From contig JAKSUC010000011.1 of NCBI GenBank assembly GCA_024413595.1, forward strand, positions 1 to 64,000: DNA of 64,000 nucleotides. The letters are read 5' to 3'. The position numbers and the translations under genes were made by a program. This stretch comes from Bacteroidales bacterium (GTDB lineage: Bacteria; Bacteroidota; Bacteroidia; Bacteroidales; UBA3824). A model generated the notes under the pieces. That model worked only from the letters and a program-made list of their open reading frames with translations, ran no database searches and was not told the origin of the DNA. Below are positions 35,344 to 44,804 of the stretch, in pieces (position 1 is the stretch's first letter; the number at the start of each line of letters is the position of its first letter).

Positions 35344-35907
35344 ATGAGACAAAAAAACGATACAATTATAAAACGTAGATACACTTTATTAATATATACA
35401 GAGAACCATATTGGTTTATTAAACAGAATTTCAATTATATTTACTCGTCACAAAGTAAATATTGAAACTCTAAATACATCATCATGTATGCACAAATCGC
35501 TACATTCTTTTGTAATAACTATAAACACAACCAAAGCACAAGCAAAACATCTTTGTAAATGTATCGAAAAACAAGTAGAAGTTGCCAAAGCTTTTCTTTA
35601 TCGTGAAGATCAAATTATTGCACAAGAAGTTGCCTTGTACAAAATTTCATGTACCGAAAAACAACCTTTTTCAAAACTACAAAACATTATTAGAACAAGC
35701 AATGTTCGTGTTTTAGCCGTTGAAGGTGATTTTATTGTGTTAGAAAAAACAGGAACTCAAATTGATACTCAAGATTTTTTAAAGAAACTAAAAGATTTTG
35801 ATGTTCGCGAATTTATTCAATCTGGTAGAGTAATAGTTACTCGTCCAATGGGTAAACTTCAAGATGTTCTTGCAAAAATGGACGAAGACGAAGAAAAAGA
35901 CTTTTAG
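35344..35907 (+). CDS. ilvN: Acetolactate synthase small (regulatory) subunit
   Basis: The N-terminal ACT domain is clear (YTLLIYTENHIGLLNRISIIFTRHKVNIETLN), followed by the family C-terminal domain (FSKLQNIIRTSNVRVLAVEGDFIVLEKTG). It confers feedback inhibition by valine on the IlvB catalytic subunit. Length of 187 aa is usual for Bacteroidota. It ends with an acidic tail (MDEDEEKDF). It forms an operon with ilvB; the next gene begins behind its own promoter. Confidence 0.93.
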   Translation: MRQKNDTIIKRRYTLLIYTENHIGLLNRISIIFTRHKVNIETLNTSSCMHKSLHSFVITINTTKAQAKHLCKCIEKQVEVAKAFLYREDQIIAQEVALYKISCTEKQPFSKLQNIIRTSNVRVLAVEGDFIVLEKTGTQIDTQDFLKKLKDFDVREFIQSGRVIVTRPMGKLQDVLAKMDEDEEKDF

Positions 35908-35958
35908 TTTGATTTATTCTGCAACCTTTTTTTTATTGTAAATCATCAAAATAATCAC

Positions 35959-35966
35959 TAAATTTG
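35959..35966 (+). promoter_or_regulatory. -7 box of the Rpn-type gene
   Basis: TAAATTTG followed by CA matches TAnnTTTG, 40 bases before ATG 36007. Confidence 0.6.
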
Positions 35967-36006
35967 CAAAACGAAAACTTAAAATCTTATTCTTAATTTA
36001 CAAATC

Positions 36007-36978
36007 ATGGCAAGAGTAGTTAATCCGATATATGATACAGTATTTAAATATATAATGCAAGACCCACGTGTAGCAAAAGTCTTGATTGGTAATATTTTGA
36101 ATACAAAAATTGTTGATATTTCAATGAACAATAATGAATATTCTACAACATTACCTAACGGAAAACATATATTTAAATTAGATTTTTCGGCAACAATTCT
36201 TAATAAAGACAATCAAAAACAATTAATACATATTGAAGTTCAAAAAGCCTTAGAAAGTGGTGAAATTATGCGTTTTAGAGAATATCTCGGGGCTTTATAT
36301 ATGGATAATACTAAATGTGATAAAGAAATAATTTCAACTTATAAAGGTAGAACTAAAGAAATAGATCATCCTTATCCAATACATTCAATTTATATTTTAG
36401 GACACGAACTTGGTGATGGATTGAAATATTCGGTAATGAAAGGTGAAAATATATTTTTTGACCAACAAGGAAACGTTATAAACGTTCCAGAAAACAATGA
36501 TTATATCAAAGGTTTAACACACAAAATCACATTTGTGATAGCTCCACTTACTAAAAATAATGTTAAAACACATTTAGATAAGTTATTAACCATTTTTTGT
36601 GAATGTAATCCACAAGATCCAAAACAAGAAATTGAAATCGACGAATATTTTGACGACTCTGAAGATTATAAAATTTTGATAAAAGCACTTCAAAAAGCAT
36701 CTGGTGATAAACAATTGCAAGGTAACTTAAGTTTAGAACAACATGCTTGGAAAAATTTTATTGATTTAGAAAATGAAAATAATGATTTAAAAGAAATTGT
36801 TGGTGAACAAAAAAATCAATTAATTGAACAAAAAAATCAATTAATTGAACAAAAAAATCAATTAATTGAAAAAGATAAAAAAATAGCAAAAAAACTATAT
36901 ACATTAGGAAATAGTCTTGAAGAAATCTCTGAATTTTTATCAATTGATATTCAAAATGTAAAAGAATACTTAAAATAA
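36007..36978 (+). CDS. Rpn-type PD-(D/E)XK nuclease family protein
   Basis: This is the PD-(D/E)XK nuclease family often labelled transposase (PF12784/Rpn type). The start ARVVNPIYDTVFKYIMQDPRVAKVLIGNIL is typical. The nuclease core is FKLDFSATI (Asp) followed by QLIHIEVQKA (Glu-x-Gln), which fits the Rpn active site. After about residue 265 the protein turns into a short coiled coil made of three identical EQKNQLI heptads, and ends in a small helix-turn-helix-like tail (LGNSLEEISEFLSIDIQNVKEYL). No terminal inverted repeats or target duplications surround the gene. It sits between ilvN and the AddA-like helicase as a single-gene unit. In enterobacteria Rpn proteins work in phage defence with an intragenic antitoxin; whether that holds here is unknown. 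Confidence 0.87.
   Translation: MARVVNPIYDTVFKYIMQDPRVAKVLIGNILNTKIVDISMNNNEYSTTLPNGKHIFKLDFSATILNKDNQKQLIHIEVQKALESGEIMRFREYLGALYMDNTKCDKEIISTYKGRTKEIDHPYPIHSIYILGHELGDGLKYSVMKGENIFFDQQGNVINVPENNDYIKGLTHKITFVIAPLTKNNVKTHLDKLLTIFCECNPQDPKQEIEIDEYFDDSEDYKILIKALQKASGDKQLQGNLSLEQHAWKNFIDLENENNDLKEIVGEQKNQLIEQKNQLIEQKNQLIEKDKKIAKKLYTLGNSLEEISEFLSIDIQNVKEYLK
36805..36867 (+). repeat. Three tandem 21-bp copies encoding EQKNQLI
   Basis: The unit GAACAAAAAAATCAATTAAT plus one T is repeated three times without a mismatch inside the Rpn-type gene. Each copy is seven codons, so a change in copy number keeps the frame and alters the coiled-coil length by one heptad. Confidence 0.95.
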
Positions 36979-37091
36979 CAAAACAATTTTTTATAGAAAC
37001 AACATAAGAAACTATAACATCAATTTTTTTTAGTTATTTTTCAATTATTTTCATATTTCTTATTAAATTGCGAAATATTTAATAAGGAAAA

Positions 37092-40000
37092 ATGAAACTA
37101 AAAATATATAAAGCCTCTGCAGGAAGTGGTAAAACCTATAATTTAACAGAAAATTATTTAAAATCAGCATTTAAACAATCGTCAGCTAATAGTCAATTAT
37201 ATTCGGCTTTTGCTGATTCAATGGCATTTAGCAAAATTTTGGCTGTTACTTTTACAAACAAAGCAGCAGGCGAAATGAAAGATCGTATTCTAAAAGAATT
37301 AGACAAACTGATTTTAAACGAAAAAAGTAGTTATATTCCTGAATTACAAAAGATTTTTCCTAAATTTAAAGAAACTGACATAAGAAACCGAGCACGTCAA
37401 ATTAGAACAGCAATTCTTCATAATTATACCGATTTTAATTTAAAAACTATAGATTCGTTTGTTCAAAGAATAGTTCGTGCATTTTGCTACGATATCAATG
37501 TTGATAGTGGATATCGTATTGAAATTGATGACGATAAAGTTATTAATGATCTTTCTGAAATTTTGTTCTCAAAAATTGACGAAGACGAAAATTTGCAAAG
37601 TCAAATGTTGAATTTAGCAGAACAAAATATTGACGAAGGTAAAAATTGGGATTTTAGAAACCATATTAAACAATTAGCAAAACTGATTTTTACTGAAAAG
37701 TTTAAAGAATTAGAAAACAACGAAAATATTGCAGACGAATATCTTAGAAAAGAATTTTATGCTAAAATTTCTAAAGACATCAACAATATCTTTGAGTCGT
37801 ATCAATCACGCTGCAAATCAATAGCTCAACGAAGCAAAGATATTTTTAATACATTATTTCATAATTATGCAAAAACGCCAGAAGCATTAGGAAGTAAAGT
37901 TAATCCTATCTATAATTATTTAGTAAATTTTTTGATTAGCAAAAAAATAGACGATTTAATCCCAAAACCTACAGTAGTAAATTCAATAGACAATTTTGAC
38001 AAATACCTCACAAAAAAAATAGAACCAGAACAAAAAGACTTTTTGCAAGCAGTTTACGTAAATATAAATCCATTAGTAAAAGAAGCTGTTGAATTATATG
38101 AAACTGAATACATTGATTTTATAACAGCAAAAATTATACGTGATGATTTTTACGCATTTTCATTAATGGGCGATTTAGCTTCATTATTACCAACTTATCG
38201 TCAAGAAAATAAAATGATGCTTGTGAGCGATGCTACTGTTTTTTTAAATAAAATCATACAAGACAATGATGCTCCATTTATTTACGAACGTGTAGGAAAT
38301 AAATTTGACCACATTTTTATTGACGAATTTCAAGATACATCAGGCTTTCAATGGCAAATTTTTAGACCATTAATAGAAAATACTCTTGCTCAAGGATATG
38401 ATAATATGATTGTTGGTGATGTTAAACAATCTATTTACAGATTTAGAGGTGGTGATTGGACTTTGCTACATTCTAAAGTTGAAGAAAATATAGGGAAAAG
38501 TTATATCGATTATAAAACTCTAGACACAAATTGGCGAAGTAGAAAAAATATTATTGATTTTAACGACACTATATTTTTATCAGCTGTTCAAATATTAGAA
38601 AACCACGATGACAAAGATAAACCTCTAGATTATACAGAATTAAAAGATATTTATTCTGATAGTTTTCAAAAATCACCTAATTCACCTAAAATTGGAGGTA
38701 AAGTAAAAGGTGTATTTTTTGAAACAGATAAAAAATCTAAAAAAAGCAAAAAAAGTCAAACAGAACAAGAAGAAACTAACACACAAGATATTAAAACAAA
38801 AATCAATGAAAAATATCCTGATTTAGAAATAATATTACCATCTGAAGAAAAGAGTGAATTTGAAATATTAGCATTGAATTCAATGGCTAAAGAAATCGAC
38901 ACTTTATTAAAATCAAAATATCCAGCAAAAAATATATGTATTTTAGTTAGAAAAAGACAAGAAGCTGAACTAGTTGTTAATTTTTTATTAAAATATAAGT
39001 CAGAAAAACAAGACGCAAAACAATATGATGTTATTTCTGCCGACTCATTATATATTTCAAATTCACAAATAGTAACAATTGCAATCAATGCAATGAAAGT
39101 TGTAAATAATCCCAACGATTCTATTGCAAAATCAAAACTAATATTCTCATACTCAAAACTGATAAATTCACCTAACACAGACGATGCAATATTTAAAGCT
39201 GCATCAAGCGAAACTTTGCCTAAAGGATTTTTACCTGACGAATTTTCTGATATTTCAACTAATTTTTCAAGTTTACCATTATATGATTTATGCGAAAAAA
39301 TTATATCTATTTTTGATTTATATAAATTTATTCACGAGTCAGAATATTTGAGAACTTTTGAAGATTGTGTATTAGAATTTACAAAAAAATACACATCTGA
39401 TTTATCTAGATTTATTAAATGGTGGGACGAAAGTGGAATAAAAACTTCAATTCAGCCTTCCGACAATCAAAATGCTGTAACTGTGATGACAATTCATAAA
39501 TCAAAAGGATTAGATTTTGGAACTGTATTTATTCCATTTTGTAATTGGAATATGGAAGAAAACAATCCTTTAACTCCTAAATATATTTGGGTTACCACTC
39601 AAGGGAACAACAAATTTTCAAATTTACCAACATTACCTGTAAAATATAGTAGCAATTTAGATAAATCCCACTTCAAAACTTCATATTACGAAGAAAAACG
39701 AAACATGTATGTAGATGCTTTAAATACATTATATGTTGCATTTACTCGCCCTGTTGACGAACTATACTTCTATTGCGAAATTCCACAAAAAGAAACTATA
39801 AAAAATATAGGTGATATGTTGTATTTTTTAATGAAAGATAATGTTAACATAAATAGTGAATATCCCATTGTTTCATTATCAGATCATTTTAACGAAAGCG
39901 AAAATATCTATTTATCAGACAAACAACACACAATAGACATAGGACGAAAACAACCAGAAGGTGAAAAATTTCAAATATCACCATTTAAAAATTCATCTTG

Positions 40001-40508
40001 GGACAATAAATTATCGATAAAATATCATTCATCAGATTTTTTTATAAAAAGCAACGAATTTATTCAAGAAAGAATAAATTATGGTTCGTTTATGCACAAT
40101 ATATTATCCAAAATTGAAGTAAAAGAAGACTTACCAATTGTTTTAGAAGAATTAAAAATGCAAGGACGAATAACCGAAGAACAAAAAATAGAATTAAAAC
40201 AAAAACTAGAAAAAACCTTTGAAATTCCACAAGTTAAAGAATGGTTTAGCAATAAATGGACAAGTATAATAACCGAATGTGCATTATTAACCACAGACGG
40301 AAAAATTAGAATCCCCGACCGAGTTATGGTTTCACCAAACGAAACAATAGTAATAGATTTTAAATTTGGCGAACATCATGACGAATATTTTGACCAAATA
40401 AAAGAATATGCTAATTTATTATCAAGCATGAAAAATCCAATTTATCCAAACATAAAAGCCTACCTTTTTTATGTAGAAAGTGGCGAAATAATCTATGTTG
40501 ATAAATAA
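37092..40508 (+). CDS. AddA/RecB-like UvrD helicase-nuclease
   Basis: A 1138-aa superfamily 1A helicase with a C-terminal nuclease, the Bacteroidota AddA-like type that processes DNA double-strand breaks. It has Walker A ASAGSGKTYNL, ILAVTFTNKAAGEMKDRIL (motif Ia), FIDEFQDTSGFQW (motif II), VGDVKQSIYRFRGGD (motif III), TNWRSRKNI (motif IV) and VMTIHKSKGLDFGTVFIPF (motif V). The C-terminal PD-(D/E)XK site has RVMVSPNETIVIDFKFG (Asp, then D-x-K). The N-terminal part ends INY-GSFMHNIL before the nuclease fold, as in RecB-type domains. An AddB partner is not in this window. It appears to be a single-gene unit. Confidence 0.93.
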   Translation: MKLKIYKASAGSGKTYNLTENYLKSAFKQSSANSQLYSAFADSMAFSKILAVTFTNKAAGEMKDRILKELDKLILNEKSSYIPELQKIFPKFKETDIRNRARQIRTAILHNYTDFNLKTIDSFVQRIVRAFCYDINVDSGYRIEIDDDKVINDLSEILFSKIDEDENLQSQMLNLAEQNIDEGKNWDFRNHIKQLAKLIFTEKFKELENNENIADEYLRKEFYAKISKDINNIFESYQSRCKSIAQRSKDIFNTLFHNYAKTPEALGSKVNPIYNYLVNFLISKKIDDLIPKPTVVNSIDNFDKYLTKKIEPEQKDFLQAVYVNINPLVKEAVELYETEYIDFITAKIIRDDFYAFSLMGDLASLLPTYRQENKMMLVSDATVFLNKIIQDNDAPFIYERVGNKFDHIFIDEFQDTSGFQWQIFRPLIENTLAQGYDNMIVGDVKQSIYRFRGGDWTLLHSKVEENIGKSYIDYKTLDTNWRSRKNIIDFNDTIFLSAVQILENHDDKDKPLDYTELKDIYSDSFQKSPNSPKIGGKVKGVFFETDKKSKKSKKSQTEQEETNTQDIKTKINEKYPDLEIILPSEEKSEFEILALNSMAKEIDTLLKSKYPAKNICILVRKRQEAELVVNFLLKYKSEKQDAKQYDVISADSLYISNSQIVTIAINAMKVVNNPNDSIAKSKLIFSYSKLINSPNTDDAIFKAASSETLPKGFLPDEFSDISTNFSSLPLYDLCEKIISIFDLYKFIHESEYLRTFEDCVLEFTKKYTSDLSRFIKWWDESGIKTSIQPSDNQNAVTVMTIHKSKGLDFGTVFIPFCNWNMEENNPLTPKYIWVTTQGNNKFSNLPTLPVKYSSNLDKSHFKTSYYEEKRNMYVDALNTLYVAFTRPVDELYFYCEIPQKETIKNIGDMLYFLMKDNVNINSEYPIVSLSDHFNESENIYLSDKQHTIDIGRKQPEGEKFQISPFKNSSWDNKLSIKYHSSDFFIKSNEFIQERINYGSFMHNILSKIEVKEDLPIVLEELKMQGRITEEQKIELKQKLEKTFEIPQVKEWFSNKWTSIITECALLTTDGKIRIPDRVMVSPNETIVIDFKFGEHHDEYFDQIKEYANLLSSMKNPIYPNIKAYLFYVESGEIIYVDK

Positions 40509-40733
40509 AAACACCAAAAAATGACGAAAAAAATAAGAAATCACTATTTTTTAACATAAAAATAATTTATAGAAAAAATACATTAACAATAATAATCTTT
40601 ACATTTGCATCAAAATTCGAGAAATAAAATAGTTCGCCCGAGATGGGTAAAACATTAATATTAAGTACATTATTTTTAAATAAAATTGTTTTCATATCTT
40701 GTTTGATTTTAAGTGTTATTTTTTTTTGAAATA

Positions 40734-40759
40734 AGTCCGGAAATTCGCCGGACTTTTTT
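40734..40759 (+). terminator. Hairpin with T-run just before the DUF4301 gene
   Basis: Arms AGTCCGG and CCGGACT (7 bp) with loop AAATTCG, then six T. It could end transcripts from upstream. Because it lies only 30 bases before the preferred DUF4301 start, the promoter of that gene must overlap or follow it, or the hairpin acts as an attenuator. Confidence 0.65.
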
Positions 40760-40789
40760 AATTTTATGGCAAATTCAAAACACCTTAGT

Positions 40790-42328
40790 ATGTATAATAA
40801 AAGCGACATCGAATATTTCGAAAATATGGGAATTTCAACAGCTGAAATTGACCATCAAATCAATTGTTACAAAAGCGGATTTCCATATATGCAACTAATA
40901 CGTCCTGCCACTGCAAACGACGGTATTAGATGTTTCAGTAAAGAAGAAACTGAAAAATACGCACAAAAATATGTTAAGGCGTGCAACAACCTAAACGTAG
41001 TTAAATTTGTGCCGGCTTCAGGAGCTGCTTCTAGAATGTTTAAAGATTTATTTGTTTTTGTTTCTGAATTCAACAATTCTCCTGAACAAAAACTTAAATT
41101 TAATGATGCTCATTCTCCTGCAAGAAGATTTATCGACAACATTGACAGATTTGCTTTTTACGACAAACTTCAAAAAATTGTTTATTCAAAATTTGGATTG
41201 TCGATAAAAGAAATGTTGCAAGATCACAAACCTAAAGAATTGGTTGAATGTGTAATAACTTCTGAAGGTTTAAATTATGGAAATTTGCCTAAAGCATTAA
41301 TTGATTTTCATAGATACAAAAATTCTTCGCGTACTCCTTTTGAAGAACACATTGCGGAAGGCATGTTGTATGCTTCTACTAACAAAGAAGTTAAAATTCA
41401 TTACACTGTTTCTCCTGAACATTTAAAACTTTTCTCTGATTTTATTGAAAATATTCGTGAAAAATACGAAGAAAAATTTTCATGTAAACTTAATATTTCG
41501 TTTTCTACTCAAAAGAAATATACAGATACTGTTGCTGTTGACGAAAACAACGAAATTTTTAGAAATGATGATGGGACTCCTCTTTTACGTCCTGCAGGTC
41601 ACGGTGCTTTAATCGAAAATCTCAATGATTTAGATGCTCAAATTGTTTTTATAAAAACTATCGACAATGTTGTTCCTGACAACAAAAAAGAACCTACTAT
41701 TCTTTATAAACAAGCTTTAGCAGGTTATTTATTAAAAACTAAAGAAAATATTGATGATTATATAAAATTATTAGAAGATAATCCTACAAGCAAAGTTTTA
41801 GACGAAGCATACATTTTTGTTTCTAAAAAACTTTGTACTGAATTTGAACCTTCATTTTTATCATTACCAAACAAAGAAAAGGCAAAAACTTTATTATCAA
41901 AACTTAAACGCCCTCTTAGAGTATGTGGAATGGTTAAAAACGAAGGTGAACCTGGAGGTGGTCCATTCTGGACTAAAAATTCTGATGGAACTATTTCGTT
42001 ACAAATTGTTGAGTCGTCTCAAATCGATAAAAACGATGAAAATAGTATGGACATAATGAAAAAATCAACTCATTTTAATCCTGTTGATTTAGTTTGTGAC
42101 CTTACTGATTGTGAAGGCAAAAAATTTGATTTACGAAAATTTACTGATCCAAAAACTGGGTTTATTTCTAACAAATCAAAAAACGGTAAAACATTAAAAT
42201 CTATTGAACGACCAGGATTGTGGAATGGTGCAATGTCTGATTGGAATACAATTTTTGTTGAAGTTCCTATCGAAACTTTTTCTCCTGTTAAAACAATTCT
42301 TGATTTACTTAGAGAACAACATCAATAA
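40790..42328 (+). CDS. DUF4301 family protein
   Basis: A long soluble protein typical of Bacteroidota and labelled DUF4301. Recognisable segments are the N-terminal IEYFENMGISTAEIDHQI...GFPYMQLIRPATANDGI, FVPASGAASRMFKDLF (a nucleotide-sugar-transferase-like loop), LRPAGHGALIENLNDLDAQIVFIKTIDNVVP and ERPGLWNGAMSDWNTIFVEVP. The loop and the GHGALIENLN motif recall nucleotidyltransferase folds, but the function is not known. I prefer ATG 40790 (MYNKSDIEYF), where homologues begin; ATG 40766 is in frame eight codons earlier and nearly touches the hairpin at 40734-40759. Confidence 0.88.
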   Translation: MYNKSDIEYFENMGISTAEIDHQINCYKSGFPYMQLIRPATANDGIRCFSKEETEKYAQKYVKACNNLNVVKFVPASGAASRMFKDLFVFVSEFNNSPEQKLKFNDAHSPARRFIDNIDRFAFYDKLQKIVYSKFGLSIKEMLQDHKPKELVECVITSEGLNYGNLPKALIDFHRYKNSSRTPFEEHIAEGMLYASTNKEVKIHYTVSPEHLKLFSDFIENIREKYEEKFSCKLNISFSTQKKYTDTVAVDENNEIFRNDDGTPLLRPAGHGALIENLNDLDAQIVFIKTIDNVVPDNKKEPTILYKQALAGYLLKTKENIDDYIKLLEDNPTSKVLDEAYIFVSKKLCTEFEPSFLSLPNKEKAKTLLSKLKRPLRVCGMVKNEGEPGGGPFWTKNSDGTISLQIVESSQIDKNDENSMDIMKKSTHFNPVDLVCDLTDCEGKKFDLRKFTDPKTGFISNKSKNGKTLKSIERPGLWNGAMSDWNTIFVEVPIETFSPVKTILDLLREQHQ

Positions 42329-42334
42329 AATTAT

Positions 42335-42376
42335 ATAAGTAAAGTAAAAAATATTTTGATTTTTTACTTTACTTAT
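42335..42376. terminator. Terminator after the DUF4301 gene
   Basis: Long hairpin with arms ATAAGTAAAGTAAAAAA and TTTTTTACTTTACTTAT around an 8-base loop. Confidence 0.85.
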
Positions 42377-42410
42377 TTTCTCAAAAACAGAAAAACAGAA
42401 AAACAACACA

Positions 42411-43679
42411 ATGTCGCTATTATTAAAAAATGGAACATATATAGATATAAAAAATCTAAAATTTTATTCTACAGATATACTTGTAGATGAAAAAACAGAA
42501 AGAATACAATTATCTATAAACAATCCATTTACACAAGAACAAATAGAAAATGTACAAATAGAAGATTGCACAGGAAAATATATAATGCATTCTTTTGCAG
42601 ATGGATTTTTACGTCCAGGACTATCATTTTCGTTTGTCAACAAAAATTACGAAATAAGTCAACCTACATATTTTAAATATGTTAGTAATATATTGTGGAA
42701 TATAGACTCACAATTAGACAAAGATTTATTGTATGCTTCGTCGCTATACGCAGCAATGATGTCGGCTAAAAATGGGACAACTTTTGCTATATGTAGAAAT
42801 GAAACTTCAAAATATATAGAAGGTTCATTATCCACAATAGAAGAAGCATTTAAACAAGTTGGAGTATCAACATTGTTATCATTTTCAGCAAGCGAAGCCA
42901 ATGGATACGCCACAGCCGAAAAAATTATAGCAGAAAATCAAAACTATTTAACAAATCATCAAGGTCTAATGGGAATTGCAGCTTCTTATTTAGCAAGTGA
43001 TGATTTATTTGAAACAATATCAAATATTTGCAAAGAAAACAATAAAGGTATTATAATAAATACCGCCGAAGATAATATAGATCAAACTAATACAATGCGC
43101 GATCATCATAAAAGTGCAATAACTCGCATTTTTGATAGTGGTTTAATGGATTATAATTCTACCATATTATTAAATGCCAATTATTTGAATGATGAAGAAC
43201 GTTGTTTTATAAAAAACAAGCCAGCTTGGATTGTTCAAAATCCATACGGAAATTTAGAAAGAGGTATTATTCCTTTTAATTCAATTTGGCTTGGAAACAA
43301 AATTATGATTGGTTCTGACTTTACTCAACAAAGCATTTCGCAATGTATGCGTATGGCGTATATGTTATCACTAAATACTGATAATAAAATTAGTGATATA
43401 GAAGCTTTTAATAGAATGAATGCAGTACACAATTATATTAACGATAATAATTTTATTGGCGATAAAGAAAACAATTTAATAGTGTTTTCTAATAATACAC
43501 CAATAGAACTTAACTCAGAAAATTTTATCAAACATATTGCCTATAATTTTAATGATAGAGATATTAATTTGGTAATTTCTGATGGTAAAATCATTGTTAA
43601 AGATAATAAAACTACTTTGATAGACGAAAAAGAAGTAATGAAAATTTGTTCTGAACAATGTAAAAGAATTAAAAGTTAA
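42411..43679 (+). CDS. Amidohydrolase-like protein lacking metal ligands
   Basis: Overall layout and many segments match the SsnA-like amidohydrolase group of Bacteroidales: LLLKNGTYIDIKNLKFYSTD at the start, CTGKYIMHSFADG, an ASSLYAAMMSAKNGTTFAI helix, INTAEDNID, and IMIGSDFTQQS near residue 300. Yet the residues that bind zinc are replaced. The HxH site after beta-strand 1 reads ADGFLR; the conserved His of the HVAED strand reads N (INTAED); the AHCIHL site reads LNANYL; the catalytic Asp motif GTDG reads GSDF. The frame is intact over 422 aa, so this looks like a kept pseudoenzyme. It follows DUF4301 and precedes lpxK by 39 bases. Confidence 0.78.
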   Translation: MSLLLKNGTYIDIKNLKFYSTDILVDEKTERIQLSINNPFTQEQIENVQIEDCTGKYIMHSFADGFLRPGLSFSFVNKNYEISQPTYFKYVSNILWNIDSQLDKDLLYASSLYAAMMSAKNGTTFAICRNETSKYIEGSLSTIEEAFKQVGVSTLLSFSASEANGYATAEKIIAENQNYLTNHQGLMGIAASYLASDDLFETISNICKENNKGIIINTAEDNIDQTNTMRDHHKSAITRIFDSGLMDYNSTILLNANYLNDEERCFIKNKPAWIVQNPYGNLERGIIPFNSIWLGNKIMIGSDFTQQSISQCMRMAYMLSLNTDNKISDIEAFNRMNAVHNYINDNNFIGDKENNLIVFSNNTPIELNSENFIKHIAYNFNDRDINLVISDGKIIVKDNKTTLIDEKEVMKICSEQCKRIKS

Positions 43680-43718
43680 TAATAATAGTTTCAGTAGAAA
43701 CTAAAAAACAATAATAAT

Positions 43719-44804
43719 ATGTTTAAATTCCTACTAAAACCGATATCATGGATTTATGGAATGGTGGTGGCCATTCGTAATTTTTTGTATGATAATAAAG
43801 TATTAAAATCACATGAATTTGAAATACCAGTGATTTCAGTAGGAAATATTGCAGTTGGCGGAACAGGTAAAACTCCACATACAGAATACATAGTTAATTT
43901 ACTAAAAGATTTATACAACGTTACAATACTTAGTAGAGGTTACAAACGTAAAACAAAAGGCTATATTAAAGCTACAAACGAAAGTACTGTAGCTGAAATA
44001 GGCGATGAACCAAAACAAATGTCTATAAAATTTAAAGATCAAGCTAATGTTTGTGTTTGTGAAAATAGATGTAAAGGAATTAAAAATATACTAAAAGAAC
44101 GAAACGAAAAACAAGTTGTAATTCTTGATGATGCATATCAACATCGCAGAGTTACACCTAGATTAAGTATATTATTAACCGACTATAATAAACCATTTTA
44201 CGAAGACTCTATGCTTCCATACGGAAATTTACGTGAACCTTCAAGCCGTTATAACAGAGCTAACATAATTATTGTTACCAAATGTCCTGACAATCTGAAA
44301 CCAATAGACCGAAGAGTTATTTCTAAACATATAAATTTATTGCCATTTCAATCAATTTATTTTACCAACTTTAAATATTTAGAAATTAAACCAGTATTTT
44401 CAGAACAAACTCAAACAGAGATAAATAAAGACACTGAAATATTATTAATAACAGGAATTGCAAATCCTACAACATTAATTCAACATATTCAAAACAAATA
44501 TTCACAAAAAATCACTCATATTAAATTTGCAGATCATCACAATTTTAGTAAACGTGATATTAACAAGATTACAGAAAAATTCGTATCTTTATCACAAAAC
44601 AAAGTTGTTATTACAACAGAAAAAGATGCAGTTAGACTAATGGAACAAAACTTTGAACCAACTATCAAAGAAAAAATGTATTATATTCCAATAGAAATCA
44701 ACTTTGTTTTTGACGACGCAGATAAACTTAATTCACAAATAATTAAATATGTTGAAGAAAATAAAACAAACTATCGATTACATACAACAGTGCATCAATT
44801 TTGA
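43719..44804 (+). CDS. lpxK: Tetraacyldisaccharide 4'-kinase
   Basis: LpxK phosphorylates the lipid A disaccharide at the 4' position at the inner membrane. The sequence has an N-terminal amphipathic/hydrophobic start (FLLKPISWIYGMVVAIRNFLYD), the P-loop VGNIAVGGTGKTPHTEYIV, LSRGYKRKTKGYI, GDEPKQMSIKF, VVILDDAYQHRRVTP and LREPSSRYNRANIIIVTKC. Its 361 aa are in the family range. The last 56 bases overlap the start of the purine nucleoside phosphorylase gene in another frame, which suggests translational coupling. Confidence 0.95.
   Translation: MFKFLLKPISWIYGMVVAIRNFLYDNKVLKSHEFEIPVISVGNIAVGGTGKTPHTEYIVNLLKDLYNVTILSRGYKRKTKGYIKATNESTVAEIGDEPKQMSIKFKDQANVCVCENRCKGIKNILKERNEKQVVILDDAYQHRRVTPRLSILLTDYNKPFYEDSMLPYGNLREPSSRYNRANIIIVTKCPDNLKPIDRRVISKHINLLPFQSIYFTNFKYLEIKPVFSEQTQTEINKDTEILLITGIANPTTLIQHIQNKYSQKITHIKFADHHNFSKRDINKITEKFVSLSQNKVVITTEKDAVRLMEQNFEPTIKEKMYYIPIEINFVFDDADKLNSQIIKYVEENKTNYRLHTTVHQF

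Noticed and set aside
36007-36978. Active insertion sequence encoded by the transposase-labelled gene
   Set aside because: No terminal inverted repeats, no target duplication, own promoter; the family is a nuclease and the transposase label is historical.
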